Of a stretch of DNA of 64,000 nt, positions 18,146 to 26,596 are shown piece by piece (the first letter of the stretch is position 1; each line of letters opens with the position of its first letter). Below the pieces are notes generated by a model that was given only the letters and a program-made list of their open reading frames with translations, had not been told where the DNA came from and did not search any database. The translations under genes were made by a program, and so were the position numbers. Source of the DNA: Lederbergia galactosidilytica (lineage in GTDB: Bacteria; Bacillota; Bacilli; Bacillales; Bacillaceae_C); assembly GCF_017873565.1 (NCBI RefSeq), contig NZ_JAGGKH010000010.1:1-64000 (forward strand), read 5' to 3'.

Positions 18146-18913
18146 TTAAAAAAGTCCTAGAAATTTCTTCTTTTTAATTGGCTTCGGAATATCGCGATCA
18201 ATATCTTGTCCATCTAGGATCACTTCCGCATTTTGCAGAAATAGCTCAACATAATCAAGGCCGTATTTTTCCTCGACTAAATCAAAGGCTTCTGCCATTT
18301 TAAACCCGCGAGTTGTTGTATTATGAGCATCTGAGGCTAAAAAATGGGTTAAATTATTTTCTATTAAATCAAAACTAAACTTTTGTATTTTCTTGCCGAA
18401 ATAACCAGTGAGACTCCCAGCAGTTACTTGGGATGCTGCACCATTCTTAACTAATTCATAGAGTTTATGCGGGTGTTCGATTAATTCCGTGTTGCGTTCT
18501 GGATGGACAATCACTGGAATTAATCCGTTCATCTGAATCTCATAGCAAAGTTGATCTGTATAACGTGGCACATGATTAGTTGGAAGTTCAATAAATAAAT
18601 AGTGGGAGGCATTTCCAAGAGTAAGGATCTCTCCTCCTTCAAAGTCCGCCATGATTTCCCCGTAAATGCGATTCTCTTGACCTGGTAATATCTCAAGATC
18701 GATATTCTCTGATTGTAAGTATTCGTTTAACCCCTTCACTCTTTCGATAATATCTGCTTTTGCATTGACATAATGACCATTTTTATGATGGGGTGTCGCA
18801 ATAATTGTATGGATCCCCTCACTGACTGCCTGTTTCGCCATTAATAAGCTGTCTGTATAATGACCTGCGCCATCATCTACGCCAGGAAGTATATGGCAAT
18901 GGATATCAATCAT
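18146..18913 (-). CDS. ywqE: YwqE/CpsB-type manganese-dependent tyrosine phosphatase
   Basis: A 255-residue PHP-fold phosphatase. The metal-binding HxH motif is H5/H7 in MIDIHCHILPGVDDG, with further ligands in IATPHHKNGHY (about 39-49), VHPERN and SDAHN. It dephosphorylates the tyrosine kinase encoded next to it and so tunes polysaccharide export. The stop codon lies in a small TTAACCAATA hairpin. It is separated from the kinase gene by about 400 bp, so it may have its own promoter, unlike the tight ywqC-ywqD pair. Confidence 0.92.
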   Translation of the reverse strand: MIDIHCHILPGVDDGAGHYTDSLLMAKQAVSEGIHTIIATPHHKNGHYVNAKADIIERVKGLNEYLQSENIDLEILPGQENRIYGEIMADFEGGEILTLGNASHYLFIELPTNHVPRYTDQLCYEIQMNGLIPVIVHPERNTELIEHPHKLYELVKNGAASQVTAGSLTGYFGKKIQKFSFDLIENNLTHFLASDAHNTTTRGFKMAEAFDLVEEKYGLDYVELFLQNAEVILDGQDIDRDIPKPIKKKKFLGLF

Positions 18914-19320
18914 TTACCTCTTCTCCCTTCTACTAAAATAATATAACTTTCCTTCAGTTAGCTTTCTATTTTCTCACTGAGTGAAACAAAAAAAGAGCGT
19001 AACAGCCTATAAATCATCTCATAACTAGTCTATAATTTCTTGTATAAAAAATGGCATTCTGAATTAATCATTTCTTAAATGGAATTAACTCCAATACGCT
19101 AGCCTTTATTCCAAGAGTGTTCCTGATATCTCTAGCAAACCCAAAAGTCCAAAATAACTACAATGGTCATTTTGGACTATTCAACTTGTGACTCTCAATG
19201 TATCCTAAAAAAAGAAAAACTTTGAATTTCTCTAGTAATAGAGAACTCTCCCCTTAAAAAACATCAGGGCTATTATCCACAAAATACTTGACACTCTATC
19301 AATAAAGAATTTATTAAGCA
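18914..19320. other. Intergenic gap between ywqD and ywqE
   Basis: A 407-bp AT-rich stretch with no credible ORF. On the minus strand it holds an imperfect hairpin (AGTCCAAAAT/ATTTTGGACT, about 19150-19183) with only a weak U-rich tail, and a smaller TTCTCTA/TAGAGAA hairpin near 19233-19250. A weak minus-strand promoter for ywqE could lie here. I see nothing decisive. Confidence 0.35.
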
Positions 19321-20025
19321 TTAATTTGTACCATAATAATAGTAGTAATCCGTTTTTTCCATTTTCTTATTATTAAGTACAACGCCGAGTAATTTCGCTT
19401 GCGCAGCTGCTAAAAGTTCCTTCGTTTTTTGCGCAGATTCTAGTTCTGTTTTACCACTTGCGACTACCAGCACGGTTCCATCGCATTTATTCGCCAAAAT
19501 TTGCGCATCCGTAACTGCCAGTACTGGTGGTGTATCAAAGATCACCATATCGTATAATTCTTTACCTTTCTCAAAGAAGAGCTGCATCCCTTTGGAGCCT
19601 AGCAATTCTGCTGGATTGGGTGGAATTGGACCAGATGACAAAACATGTAAATTTTCTACATCAGTGGACCGAGCGGCATCTTCTAGAGTGGCCTGACGTG
19701 TGAGCACATTCGTTAATCCGATTGTATTGGTCACACCAAATGTGTAATGGACCGTCGGTTTCCGCATATCCGCATCAACAATTAGTACCTTTTTCCCTTG
19801 TTGCGCAAACACAACAGCTAAATTAGCCGTTGTTGTCGATTTTCCTTCGGCCGGACCTGAAGATGTTACCATTAAGGTGCGAATTTCCTCGTCGACAGCG
19901 GAAAACTCAATATTCGTCCGAATTGTCCGATATTGCTCAGAGATCGGCGATTTCGGATTTGCCTTAGCAACTAACTTCCGCTTTCCCGATTGTGGTTTCA
20001 AATTTTGTTTAGCCAACTTGCTCAC
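19321..20025 (-). CDS. ywqD: BY-kinase, tyrosine-protein kinase of EPS synthesis
   Basis: A 234-residue P-loop tyrosine kinase of the CpsD/CapB/YwqD/EpsB group. Walker A is SSGPAEGKST (55-64), Walker A' LIVDADMRKP (81-90) and Walker B MVIFDTPP. The C-terminal tyrosine cluster YYYYY (227-231) is the autophosphorylation site. It needs the membrane activator encoded just upstream; the two ORFs overlap by 17 bp. Together with ywqE it forms the phosphorylation cycle that controls chain length and export. Confidence 0.93.
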   Translation of the reverse strand: MSKLAKQNLKPQSGKRKLVAKANPKSPISEQYRTIRTNIEFSAVDEEIRTLMVTSSGPAEGKSTTTANLAVVFAQQGKKVLIVDADMRKPTVHYTFGVTNTIGLTNVLTRQATLEDAARSTDVENLHVLSSGPIPPNPAELLGSKGMQLFFEKGKELYDMVIFDTPPVLAVTDAQILANKCDGTVLVVASGKTELESAQKTKELLAAAQAKLLGVVLNNKKMEKTDYYYYYGTN

Positions 20026-20749
20026 TCCTTACTCTTGCATTACGGCTGCTATTGACTTTTCTTTGAATCTTTTGGTCTTCAATATTGGCAACAGCGCCAA
20101 GCATCGGTAATTCAAGCAATTTTTCAATATCTTCAGCGGTTTTAACCGTATTATCAAGATATTCAAGTAAGAAGGCTATTCCCACTCCTAGCATTAAACC
20201 GACAATGGCAGCAATTGCTATATTCAATAGCGGTTGTGGTTTAACTGGTGAAGCATTTGCCCCGACTTCTGCCTTTGTTAAGATATTCACGTTATCGACA
20301 TTCATTAGATCAACAATATCTTTTTCAAATACTTCTGCGACTTTATTGGCAATCCCAGTCGCTTGATTTGGATCAGGATCTTGCACAGTCACATTTACAA
20401 CCTGTGAATCCTTCGCACTTTCCACACTGATTTTATTTTTTAATTGACTTGCAGTCATACCAAGATCCAAATCTGCAATGACTTTATCCAAAATTCTTGG
20501 GCTTGTCATAATTTGATTGTATGTATTAATCAACTGCAAATTGGTTTGGATTTCCGAGACATTATATGCAGGCTGTTCTTGTTTGGATTGATTCACTAAT
20601 AATTGCGTTGTAGATTGATAGATTGGTGTAAGCACAAAAAAACTGACAGCTCCACTCAGGACCATTGCAGCGACTGTAATCAGTACAATTAAGGTCATTC
20701 TTTTGCGTAGTGTCTGCATCAGCTCTTTTAGACTGATTGTTTCTTCCAT
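20009..20749 (-). CDS. ywqC: Polysaccharide co-polymerase / kinase activator (Wzz type)
   Basis: A 246-residue CpsC/CapA/YwqC/EpsA protein. An N-terminal helix (about 17-38) and a second helix (about 174-196, PLLNIAIAAIVGLMLGVGIAFLL) flank an extracytoplasmic chain-length domain with QSTTQLLVNQ. The cytoplasmic tail after the second helix is the part that activates the partner BY-kinase. First gene of the minus-strand EPS operon. The RBS GGGAGGATATT precedes ATG 20749. A SigA-like promoter lies 46-75 bp upstream. Confidence 0.92.
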   Translation of the reverse strand: MEETISLKELMQTLRKRMTLIVLITVAAMVLSGAVSFFVLTPIYQSTTQLLVNQSKQEQPAYNVSEIQTNLQLINTYNQIMTSPRILDKVIADLDLGMTASQLKNKISVESAKDSQVVNVTVQDPDPNQATGIANKVAEVFEKDIVDLMNVDNVNILTKAEVGANASPVKPQPLLNIAIAAIVGLMLGVGIAFLLEYLDNTVKTAEDIEKLLELPMLGAVANIEDQKIQRKVNSSRNARVRSEQVG

Positions 20750-20794
20750 AATATCCTCCCTGGATGATTGTCGACTATTCTATTAACGTGTATT

Positions 20795-20823
20795 ATTATA
20801 GCATAGTATGTAATATTTTAAAC
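20795..20823 (-). promoter_or_regulatory. Promoter of the EPS operon (extended -10)
   Basis: On the minus strand TATGCTATAAT gives a perfect -10 with the TGn extension at 20795-20803. A weak -35 (GTTTAA) lies 17 bp upstream at 20818-20823. It is correctly placed about 46 bp before the ywqC start. Upstream, the SGNH-hydrolase gene diverges on the plus strand. Confidence 0.6.
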
Positions 20824-20906
20824 TGGTATTTTTCCATCTTTTCTTAGAATCTTTTGCCAGGATATGCAATGAATCTAGTTTTTAAAATTAGGAGGGTATT
20901 AAAACG

Positions 20907-21698
20907 ATGCGAAATTTATTGACAGCCATTATTATTTTGGCTTGTCTGGTTTTTCTTGGTTCAGGTTATTTATATTGGAAGGATCGGACTGGGGTCGTCG
21001 CTTCTGAAGTGGATCAGACCCTGAAAAATGATGATAGTTCAGACTCAGCTGATAAAGAAGACAAAAAGGAAATAGAAAAGAAAGAGAAGGACGTGGACCC
21101 TACGGTCATTGAATTAGCAAGCAATTGGCCAGATGCGGCGCAAACGGATTTGCAGGAAGCGATTGAAAAAGGGGAATCTTATTCGATTGCGCTTGTCGGT
21201 TCCCTCGCTCTAGGCGGTGATGATGGCTGGGCTGCGATGTTGAAGAAGGCTTTAGAGGAAGGCTATGGGGAAGATGTTGTCGATGTAAAGCTGTTTGAAT
21301 ATGACTCAACCTCAACTGAGTTTATTGATGAGGAACAGTATGAAGATGTTGTCGATTTCAGTCCTAAATTGGTCTTATATGAACCATTTATTCTAAATGA
21401 CAATGGGATTGTCGATGTCGATGAGAATCACGCCAATATCGACAGCTTCCTTGAGGCACTTCCAGATGCGGTCGTGCTTTTACAACCAGCGCGCCCTGTT
21501 CCTGACTCCAGTATTTATCCGATGCAAGTGGAAGATTTGGAAAGGTATGCGCAGGCACATGAGATTCCTTATCTTAACCATTGGGAAAACTGGCCAGAAG
21601 ATGCTTCTGATTATGTCGTGAGTGGAGAAAGTGCGCCGAACAAGAAAGGCCATGAAGTATGGTTTGAGTATTTGCAGGAGTATTTCATTGCTAAGTAA
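20907..21698 (+). CDS. Membrane-anchored SGNH/GDSL-like hydrolase
   Basis: 263 residues. An N-terminal transmembrane anchor (about 5-24) is followed by a Lys/Glu/Asp-rich linker (35-68) and an extracytoplasmic SGNH-like domain. The nucleophile region reads ALVGSLALGGDDGW (about 95-108), KLVLYEPF corresponds to the Asn/Glu block, and the C-terminal His is in NKKGHEVWFEYLQ. The usual GDS is GS here, so esterase function is inferred. Divergent from ywqC, so it may act on acyl groups of the exported polysaccharide. RBS AGGAGGGTATTAAAACG precedes the ATG; a strong terminator follows at 21791-21844. Confidence 0.7.
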   Translation: MRNLLTAIIILACLVFLGSGYLYWKDRTGVVASEVDQTLKNDDSSDSADKEDKKEIEKKEKDVDPTVIELASNWPDAAQTDLQEAIEKGESYSIALVGSLALGGDDGWAAMLKKALEEGYGEDVVDVKLFEYDSTSTEFIDEEQYEDVVDFSPKLVLYEPFILNDNGIVDVDENHANIDSFLEALPDAVVLLQPARPVPDSSIYPMQVEDLERYAQAHEIPYLNHWENWPEDASDYVVSGESAPNKKGHEVWFEYLQEYFIAK

Positions 21699-21790
21699 AT
21701 ACATGACATAGGCCTTTTGATATGCGGAGGTTATATTTTGAATAAATTAGTTTTATAGACCTAGGTATTTAAGGGTAAGTATTTAAATTT

Positions 21791-21844
21791 CGTAATTGGC
21801 TTTTCCATCTCCTAGCAGATGGGGAAGCTGATTACGATTTTTTT
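21791..21844 (+). terminator. Intrinsic terminator after the SGNH-like hydrolase
   Basis: A long imperfect stem (CGTAAT..GGCTT..CCATCT with AGATGG..AAGC..ATTACG) closes on CCTAGC and is followed by ATTTTTTT on the plus strand. Confidence 0.85.
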
Positions 21845-21978
21845 ATGTGGAGGTTTCTAATATTTCGTCATGAAGTTAAAAAAATCCTCGTTTACACTGG
21901 ATTGTTTGTACAATCTAAATAGCTGCTTTTCCGTAGTATATAGTAAGGTCGGCCGGCCTTTACTAACAGAGGGGAGAT

Positions 21979-22197
21979 ATGTATATGTATTTTCATGACG
22001 ATGATTTTGTAGGTGGCGTTGAGGACAGACGGAGAAGACCACGGGAAATCGTGTGTAAGTGCCGTGAAGTTGGAGTTGGTGGCGTAGAGGATCGTGAACC
22101 TGATTTCGATTTCGTATGTAAGTGTAGAAGATGCCGTAGACGCCGTGAAGAGGCTGCTGAGCGTCGTCATCATCACGATGACTGCTGTGACTACTAA
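21979..22197 (+). CDS. Small Cys/Arg/His-rich protein with a duplicated GVEDR-VCKCR unit
   Basis: 72 residues with no transmembrane segment. It contains two copies of a pattern GGVEDR-x(7 to 11)-[IF]VCKCR (about residues 12-29 and 34-50), then an Arg run and HHHDDCCDY at the end. Eight cysteines, arginine blocks and a His/Asp tail suggest metal binding or nucleic-acid contact, or a spore-coat type protein; none can be proved. The start has a strong RBS (GAGGGGAG) and the composition differs sharply from random, so I think it is real. Minus-strand frames across it look like shadows. Confidence 0.6.
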   Translation: MYMYFHDDDFVGGVEDRRRRPREIVCKCREVGVGGVEDREPDFDFVCKCRRCRRRREEAAERRHHHDDCCDY

Positions 22198-22623
22198 TTA
22201 ACGGAAAAGGTTTGTTCTGATCCACTGCTCGTGCTTTATGATTGGTCTGTTGTTGCGTTCATTGAACGCAATTTCTTCGTACGGAAATGATGGGAACTTC
22301 AGTCTCATGCATTTGAGCTTGTATGCGGACGGAATGCACGCTCAGGGGGAATAGGGACGGGTGCTTTGTCTTAAAACCACTCCTTGTCTTGGATAATTGC
22401 ACCCGTTTACGGATGAATATTATTTTAGTGGCTGGCACATCCGATAATGCCTTAGTATCTCGGAAATATGATCTGTGCTAATCACTCTACATCTTTTCCA
22501 GTGACTTCCCTTGTATGCAGACAGTTGTTCACCATTTCTTGATTTAAACTCTTGCCATCGCTTCTATCTTTTCTTGATCGTTCTTTTCCTGAAGGTAACC
22601 AGTGCGCTGGTTACACGTGATGG

Positions 22624-22663
22624 ACCAGCAGGGGATTTGAGACCCTGCTGGTTTTTTTTTTTT
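22624..22663 (+). terminator. Strong intrinsic terminator
   Basis: ACCAGCAGGG pairs with CCCTGCTGGT around GATTTGAGA-type loop bases and is followed by 12 T residues on the plus strand. Confidence 0.85.
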
Positions 22664-22796
22664 GGGGGGAGGGTCCGGATAAGGTATCCAATAATCTGCT
22701 GGAGACCTATTTACTCGAGTGGAATGTCCATTTGCCCCGCAAGCGCCCCATTTATACTGAACTGATACCAGGATACAAACAGCATCGCAGGTTGAC

Positions 22797-22832
22797 TCAA
22801 GAACAAGGGCAAAGCTATGGCCAGCTTTGCCC
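22797..22832 (-). terminator. Terminator after the second ssuA-like gene
   Basis: GGGCAAAGCT and AGCTTTGCCC pair across a 6-nt loop (22807-22832) just after the stop at 22841. Minus-strand tail TTGTTCTT is moderately U-rich; the plus side also has TTTT, so it may act in both directions. Confidence 0.65.
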
Positions 22833-22840
22833 TTTTCCCT

Positions 22841-23812
22841 CTATTCTTTTACTTCATTAAGATGATCGAGATTGATTAGTCCGTCAATATTATTACTATC
22901 AATATAACCTGCTGCTTTACTAATTTCTGCCATTTCCTCGATGACTTGTTCGTTAAGATCTGTGGTCACTTCTATGTGTTCAAAGGCGACAGCTGTTTCA
23001 TCCGCATTGACTTCTTTGCCTGTTAATTCTTGAATATGCTTGATCACGATTTCCTGTGCTTCTTCAGGGTTTTCGTGGATAAAGTTTACCGCTTTTTGAT
23101 GGGCACGTAGATAGGCCTGCACAAGTTCCTCATTTTTAAGAAATTCTTCTCTTGCCACTACAACCGTGCTGGTGGAATCTTTCCCCCAAGCGAAGTTTTC
23201 CCAATCCAATAAGAGTTCGCCATTTGCTTGTGTCTCAAGTATATAGCCCCAAGGTTCCGGGATGGCAGCAGCGTCAACCGAGTTTTGCATAAATAATGAG
23301 ACGGTGTCTGCTGGGGCGGTGGCATATAGTTCAACAGTGCCGCCGTTTTCTGTTGTCTTTAGGTTCACTTCCTGCAAAGCTTTACGCAGCATAATGTCTT
23401 GTGTCCCACCAATGACTGGGATGGCGACTCTTTTTCCATCAAGATCGGCTACTATCTTTATTCCACTCTTTTCTTTCGTTACTAACACTGCTCCCCCATT
23501 AACAGCACCTGCGATTATCTGATGTTGCGGATTTTTCACATAGAAATTAACTGCTGGCGTTGGACCGACTGTACCAATATCGATCGCTTTTGTTGTCATG
23601 GCTTCCATAAATAAACCACCATTATTGACCATCTTCGTTTCAATCTTTTGATTATCACCAAATTCTTCTTCAAAAAAGCCGTTTTCCAAAGCAATCATTG
23701 TGACGATATGGGTGAGATTGGGAAAATAACCAATCTTGATAGTGTTTGTTTTATTGCCCTCACACCCACCTAATACGATTAAACATAGCAGTCCAACAAC
23801 CAACCTTTTCAT
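22841..23812 (-). CDS. ssuA: ABC transporter substrate-binding lipoprotein, sulfonate/nitrate type (copy 2)
   Basis: A 323-residue SsuA/TauA/NrtA-type binding protein with a lipoprotein signal peptide (lipobox LGGC, Cys about 17). The mature part opens IKIGYFPNLTHIVT and has NGGLFMEAMTTKAIDIGTVGP, typical of NMT1/SsuA proteins. By eye it is the same protein as the upstream neighbour at most positions, so it is a recent tandem copy. Substitutions such as ENGFFEEEFG for the neighbour's sequence could alter ligand choice. Its own terminator-like hairpin precedes it at 23902-23924. Ligand unknown; aliphatic sulfonates are the default guess. Confidence 0.85.
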   Translation of the reverse strand: MKRLVVGLLCLIVLGGCEGNKTNTIKIGYFPNLTHIVTMIALENGFFEEEFGDNQKIETKMVNNGGLFMEAMTTKAIDIGTVGPTPAVNFYVKNPQHQIIAGAVNGGAVLVTKEKSGIKIVADLDGKRVAIPVIGGTQDIMLRKALQEVNLKTTENGGTVELYATAPADTVSLFMQNSVDAAAIPEPWGYILETQANGELLLDWENFAWGKDSTSTVVVAREEFLKNEELVQAYLRAHQKAVNFIHENPEEAQEIVIKHIQELTGKEVNADETAVAFEHIEVTTDLNEQVIEEMAEISKAAGYIDSNNIDGLINLDHLNEVKE

Positions 23813-23890
23813 CCGCTCTCCCTTTCATTCCGTACCCGTAGCGTTAATCGCCATAGAGCACGGTTCATTTATTGAATTTTTAAATAATAT

Positions 23891-23924
23891 TTTTCAAAAG
23901 AAGGCAAAGCGCTTGACTTTGCCT
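23891..23924 (-). terminator. Hairpin between the two ssuA copies
   Basis: AGGCAAAG pairs with CTTTGCCT around a 7-nt loop; the minus-strand tail is TCTTTTGAAAA. It may reduce expression of the second copy. Confidence 0.6.
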
Positions 23925-23940
23925 CCGTATGATTATTCTT

Positions 23941-24903
23941 TTACTTATTCAGATAGTCGAGATTGATTAGTCCGTCGATATCATCACTTTCTATATAGTC
24001 CGCTTCTTTACTAATTTCCGCCATTTCTTTGATCACTTGTTCATTCACATCTGTTGTGACTTCTAAATGTTCAAATGCGGCGGCTGTTTCTTCGGCGTTG
24101 ACCTCTTTCCCTGTTAGATCTTTAATATGCTTGATGACAATTTCTTGCGCTTCTTCTGGGTTTTCGCGGATAAAGGTAACAGCATTTTGATGGGCGCGCA
24201 GATAAGCTTCTACAAGTTCTTCATTTTTAAGAAATTCTTCCCGCGCCACGACTACCGTGTTGGTGGAATCCTTTCCCCAGGCAAAGTTTTCCCAATCTAA
24301 TAAGAGTTTGCCGTTTGCTTGAGTTTCTAGTACATATCCCCATGGTTCTTGAGTAGCAGCAGCATCAACCGATTCTTGGACAAATAAAGAGGCCGTGTCA
24401 GCAGGCGCTGCAGCATATAATTCCACTGTGCCACCATTTTCTTTTACATTAAGATCAACGTCTTGAAGAGCTTTACGTAACATCACATCCTGTGTACTTC
24501 CGATCACTGGGATGGCGACTCTTTTTCCGTCAAGATCAGCTAATGTCTCGACTCCACTATTTTCTCCAGCTACTAGCACCGCTCCCCCATTGACAGCACC
24601 TGACACAATATGATGTTGCGGATTTTTCACATAGAAATTAATCGCTGGTCCGGGCCCAACTGTTCCAATATCAATGGCTTTTGTTGTCATTGCCTCCATA
24701 AAGAGGCCACCATTGCTGACGGTCTTTGTCTCAATTTTCGTATCCTTACCAAGTTCATCTTGGAAATATCCTTTTTCCAAACCAATAATCGTGGCAACAT
24801 GTGTTAAGTTAGGAAAATAACCGATCTTCACTGTATCGGATTTTCCATTTCCGCAACCTGCTAAAAAGATGATTAGCAATAAACCGATCCATAATTTTTT
24901 CAT
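23941..24903 (-). CDS. ssuA: ABC transporter substrate-binding lipoprotein, sulfonate/nitrate type (copy 1)
   Basis: A 320-residue binding protein with signal peptide and lipobox LAGC (Cys about 17), mature opening VKIGYFPNLTHVAT, and the same NGGLFMEAMTTKAID block as its neighbour. It is expected to be tethered outside the membrane and to feed the SsuC permease encoded upstream. The permease and this gene are separated by about 940 bp of tandem repeat, which is unusual inside an ABC operon. RBS GAGGAGAAATGTA precedes ATG 24903. Confidence 0.87.
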   Translation of the reverse strand: MKKLWIGLLLIIFLAGCGNGKSDTVKIGYFPNLTHVATIIGLEKGYFQDELGKDTKIETKTVSNGGLFMEAMTTKAIDIGTVGPGPAINFYVKNPQHHIVSGAVNGGAVLVAGENSGVETLADLDGKRVAIPVIGSTQDVMLRKALQDVDLNVKENGGTVELYAAAPADTASLFVQESVDAAATQEPWGYVLETQANGKLLLDWENFAWGKDSTNTVVVAREEFLKNEELVEAYLRAHQNAVTFIRENPEEAQEIVIKHIKDLTGKEVNAEETAAAFEHLEVTTDVNEQVIKEMAEISKEADYIESDDIDGLINLDYLNK

Positions 24904-24954
24904 TACATTTCTCCTCTATTTTCGATGACGTATATAATTTTTGAGTTTGTTCAT

Positions 24955-25825
24955 TAGGAAACCCATTTTTCGTAGGTTGGGGCCTTTTTATAAGGATGGA
25001 AACCCAATTTTCTTGTCTAGAAACCCATTCATTTGAAATGAAACCCATTTTCAAGGCATGAAGCTCATACTCTATGCCTAGATCCTCATTTTTCCGTTAT
25101 GAAACCCATTTCCTGTGCTGAGAAACCATTTAGTTGAAATGAACCCCATTTACATGGCATAAAGCCCATTCTCCATGCTTAGATCCTCATTTTTCCGTTA
25201 TGAAGCCCATTTCCTGTGCTGAGAAACCATTTAGTTGAAATAAAACCCATTTACATGGCATAAAGCCCATTCTCCATGCTTAGATCCTCATTTTTCCGTT
25301 ATGAAGCCCATTACCTGTGCTGAGAAACCATTTAGTTGAAATGAAACCCATTTTCAAGGCATGAAGCTCATACTCTATGCTTAGATCCCTTTTTTCCGTT
25401 ATGAAACCCATTACCCGTGCTAAGAAACCCATTTAGTTGAAATGAACCCCAATTCCATGGCTAAAACCCATTCTCCATGCTTAGATCCCTTTTTTCCGGA
25501 ATGAAACCATTACCTGTGCTGAGAAACCCATTTAGTTGAAATGAAAACCATTTACATGGTATAAAGCCCATTCTCCATGCTTAGATCCTCATTTTTCCGG
25601 GATGAAACCCATTACCTGTGCTAAGAAACCCATTTAGTTGAAATGAAAACCATTTTCAAGGCATGAAGCTCATTCTCCATGCTTAGATCCTCATTTTTCC
25701 GTTATGAAGCCCATTACCTGTGCTAAGAAACCCATTTAGTTGAAATGAAAACCATTTGCATGGCATGAAGCTCATTCTCCATGCTTAGATCCCTTTTTTT
25801 GGGATGAAACATTACGTGTACTAGG
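24955..25825. repeat. Nested tandem repeat: 20-bp units in a 101-bp higher-order unit
   Basis: A core close to GAAACCCATT recurs about every 20 bp. Five such sub-units plus one base make a 101-bp unit, repeated eight times: the landmark TTTAGTTGAAAT (or a near copy) begins at 25028, 25129, 25230, 25331, 25432, 25531, 25633 and 25735. Neighbouring copies are nearly identical. The array lies between ssuC and the first ssuA, so it is probably transcribed. 20 is not a multiple of 3 and no long ORF spans it. Confidence 0.92.
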
Positions 25826-25843
25826 AAATACTTTTTACCAAAC

Positions 25844-26596
25844 TCAAGCGACACCCCATTTGGTTTGGACAGAACGTTCCAGACGGGTGAAGACAATTTG
25901 GTCGATAATCGTACCGATGACGGCAATCATGATCATGACGGAGATGACTAAATCCATTTGCCCTAATGAGCGTCCTGTTTCTAGTAATTGACCAAGTCCC
26001 CCACCAGCTCCGAGTAATTCTCCAGCCATTAATGCGCGCCAGGAGAATGCCCAGGCAATACGTAAGCCTGATAAAAGCTGTGGTACAGAGGCGGGCAAGA
26101 TGACTGTGCGAATAAAGTGAAAGCCTGTTGAGCCAAAGGTTTTCGCCACCCTTTGGTATAACTGCGGCACATTTTTAAAGCCGCTTGTTGCACTTGTAGT
26201 CATCGTCCATGTTGCACCAATTGTGACGATGAATAAAATCGCCATATCATTTAATCCAAACCAGATAATCGCTAGCGGGAACCAGACGATACTTGGAATC
26301 GATTGGAGGGCTGTAACGAGAAAACCAAGTGTGTCTTCAATCAATTTATAGCGCCAAATGAGATAACCCATTATTAATCCCAACACAATCGCAATCGAAA
26401 AACCGATTAATAGTCGACTTAGACTTTTTCCAATGGCAACGAGGATTTGTCCATTGATAATGCCATTGTATAATGTTTCAAACACTTGGATTAACGATGG
26501 AAACATAAAATCCGGTAGTCCCGATAATCTAGATGTGGCTTCCCATATCACCGCTATGATCACGATGAAACTGATTCGCCGAAAAGCGATAGTCAT
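25844..26596 (-). CDS. ssuC: ABC transporter permease, SsuC/TauC type
   Basis: A 250-residue inner-membrane permease with about six helices. The conserved cytoplasmic EAA loop reads VAKTFGSTGFHFIRTVILPASVPQLLSGLRIA (about 140-170 region) and contacts the ATPase. Strong RBS (GGAGATGGGGG) before ATG 26596. The start lies inside the 3' end of the ATPase gene, a 68-bp overlap that points to translational coupling. The tandem 101-bp repeats begin about 20 bp after the stop codon. Confidence 0.88.
   Translation of the reverse strand: MTIAFRRISFIVIIAVIWEATSRLSGLPDFMFPSLIQVFETLYNGIINGQILVAIGKSLSRLLIGFSIAIVLGLIMGYLIWRYKLIEDTLGFLVTALQSIPSIVWFPLAIIWFGLNDMAILFIVTIGATWTMTTSATSGFKNVPQLYQRVAKTFGSTGFHFIRTVILPASVPQLLSGLRIAWAFSWRALMAGELLGAGGGLGQLLETGRSLGQMDLVISVMIMIAVIGTIIDQIVFTRLERSVQTKWGVA

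Larger units (their letters stand above)
22198..22840. other. Non-coding gap with two hairpins
   Basis: 643 bp without a convincing gene. The plus strand has a stem-loop (GTAACCAG-TGCG-CTGGTTAC, 22595-22614) followed 9 nt later by a strong terminator (22624-22663). The transcript it ends is not clear; the small Cys-rich gene is 430 bp upstream. An 84-residue frame at 22511-22765 runs through the terminator and is rejected. Confidence 0.5.

Noticed and set aside
21857-22225. 122-codon minus-strand ORF across the Cys-rich gene
   Set aside because: Antisense shadow; no ribosome site, while the plus-strand gene has one and shows internal protein duplication.
22511-22765. 84-codon plus-strand ORF
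   Set aside because: It passes through a strong intrinsic terminator with a T12 run and has no ribosome site.
24955-25825. Possible CRISPR array
   Set aside because: Core is only about 10 bp, spacers are about 10 bp and themselves repeated, and no cas genes are nearby.
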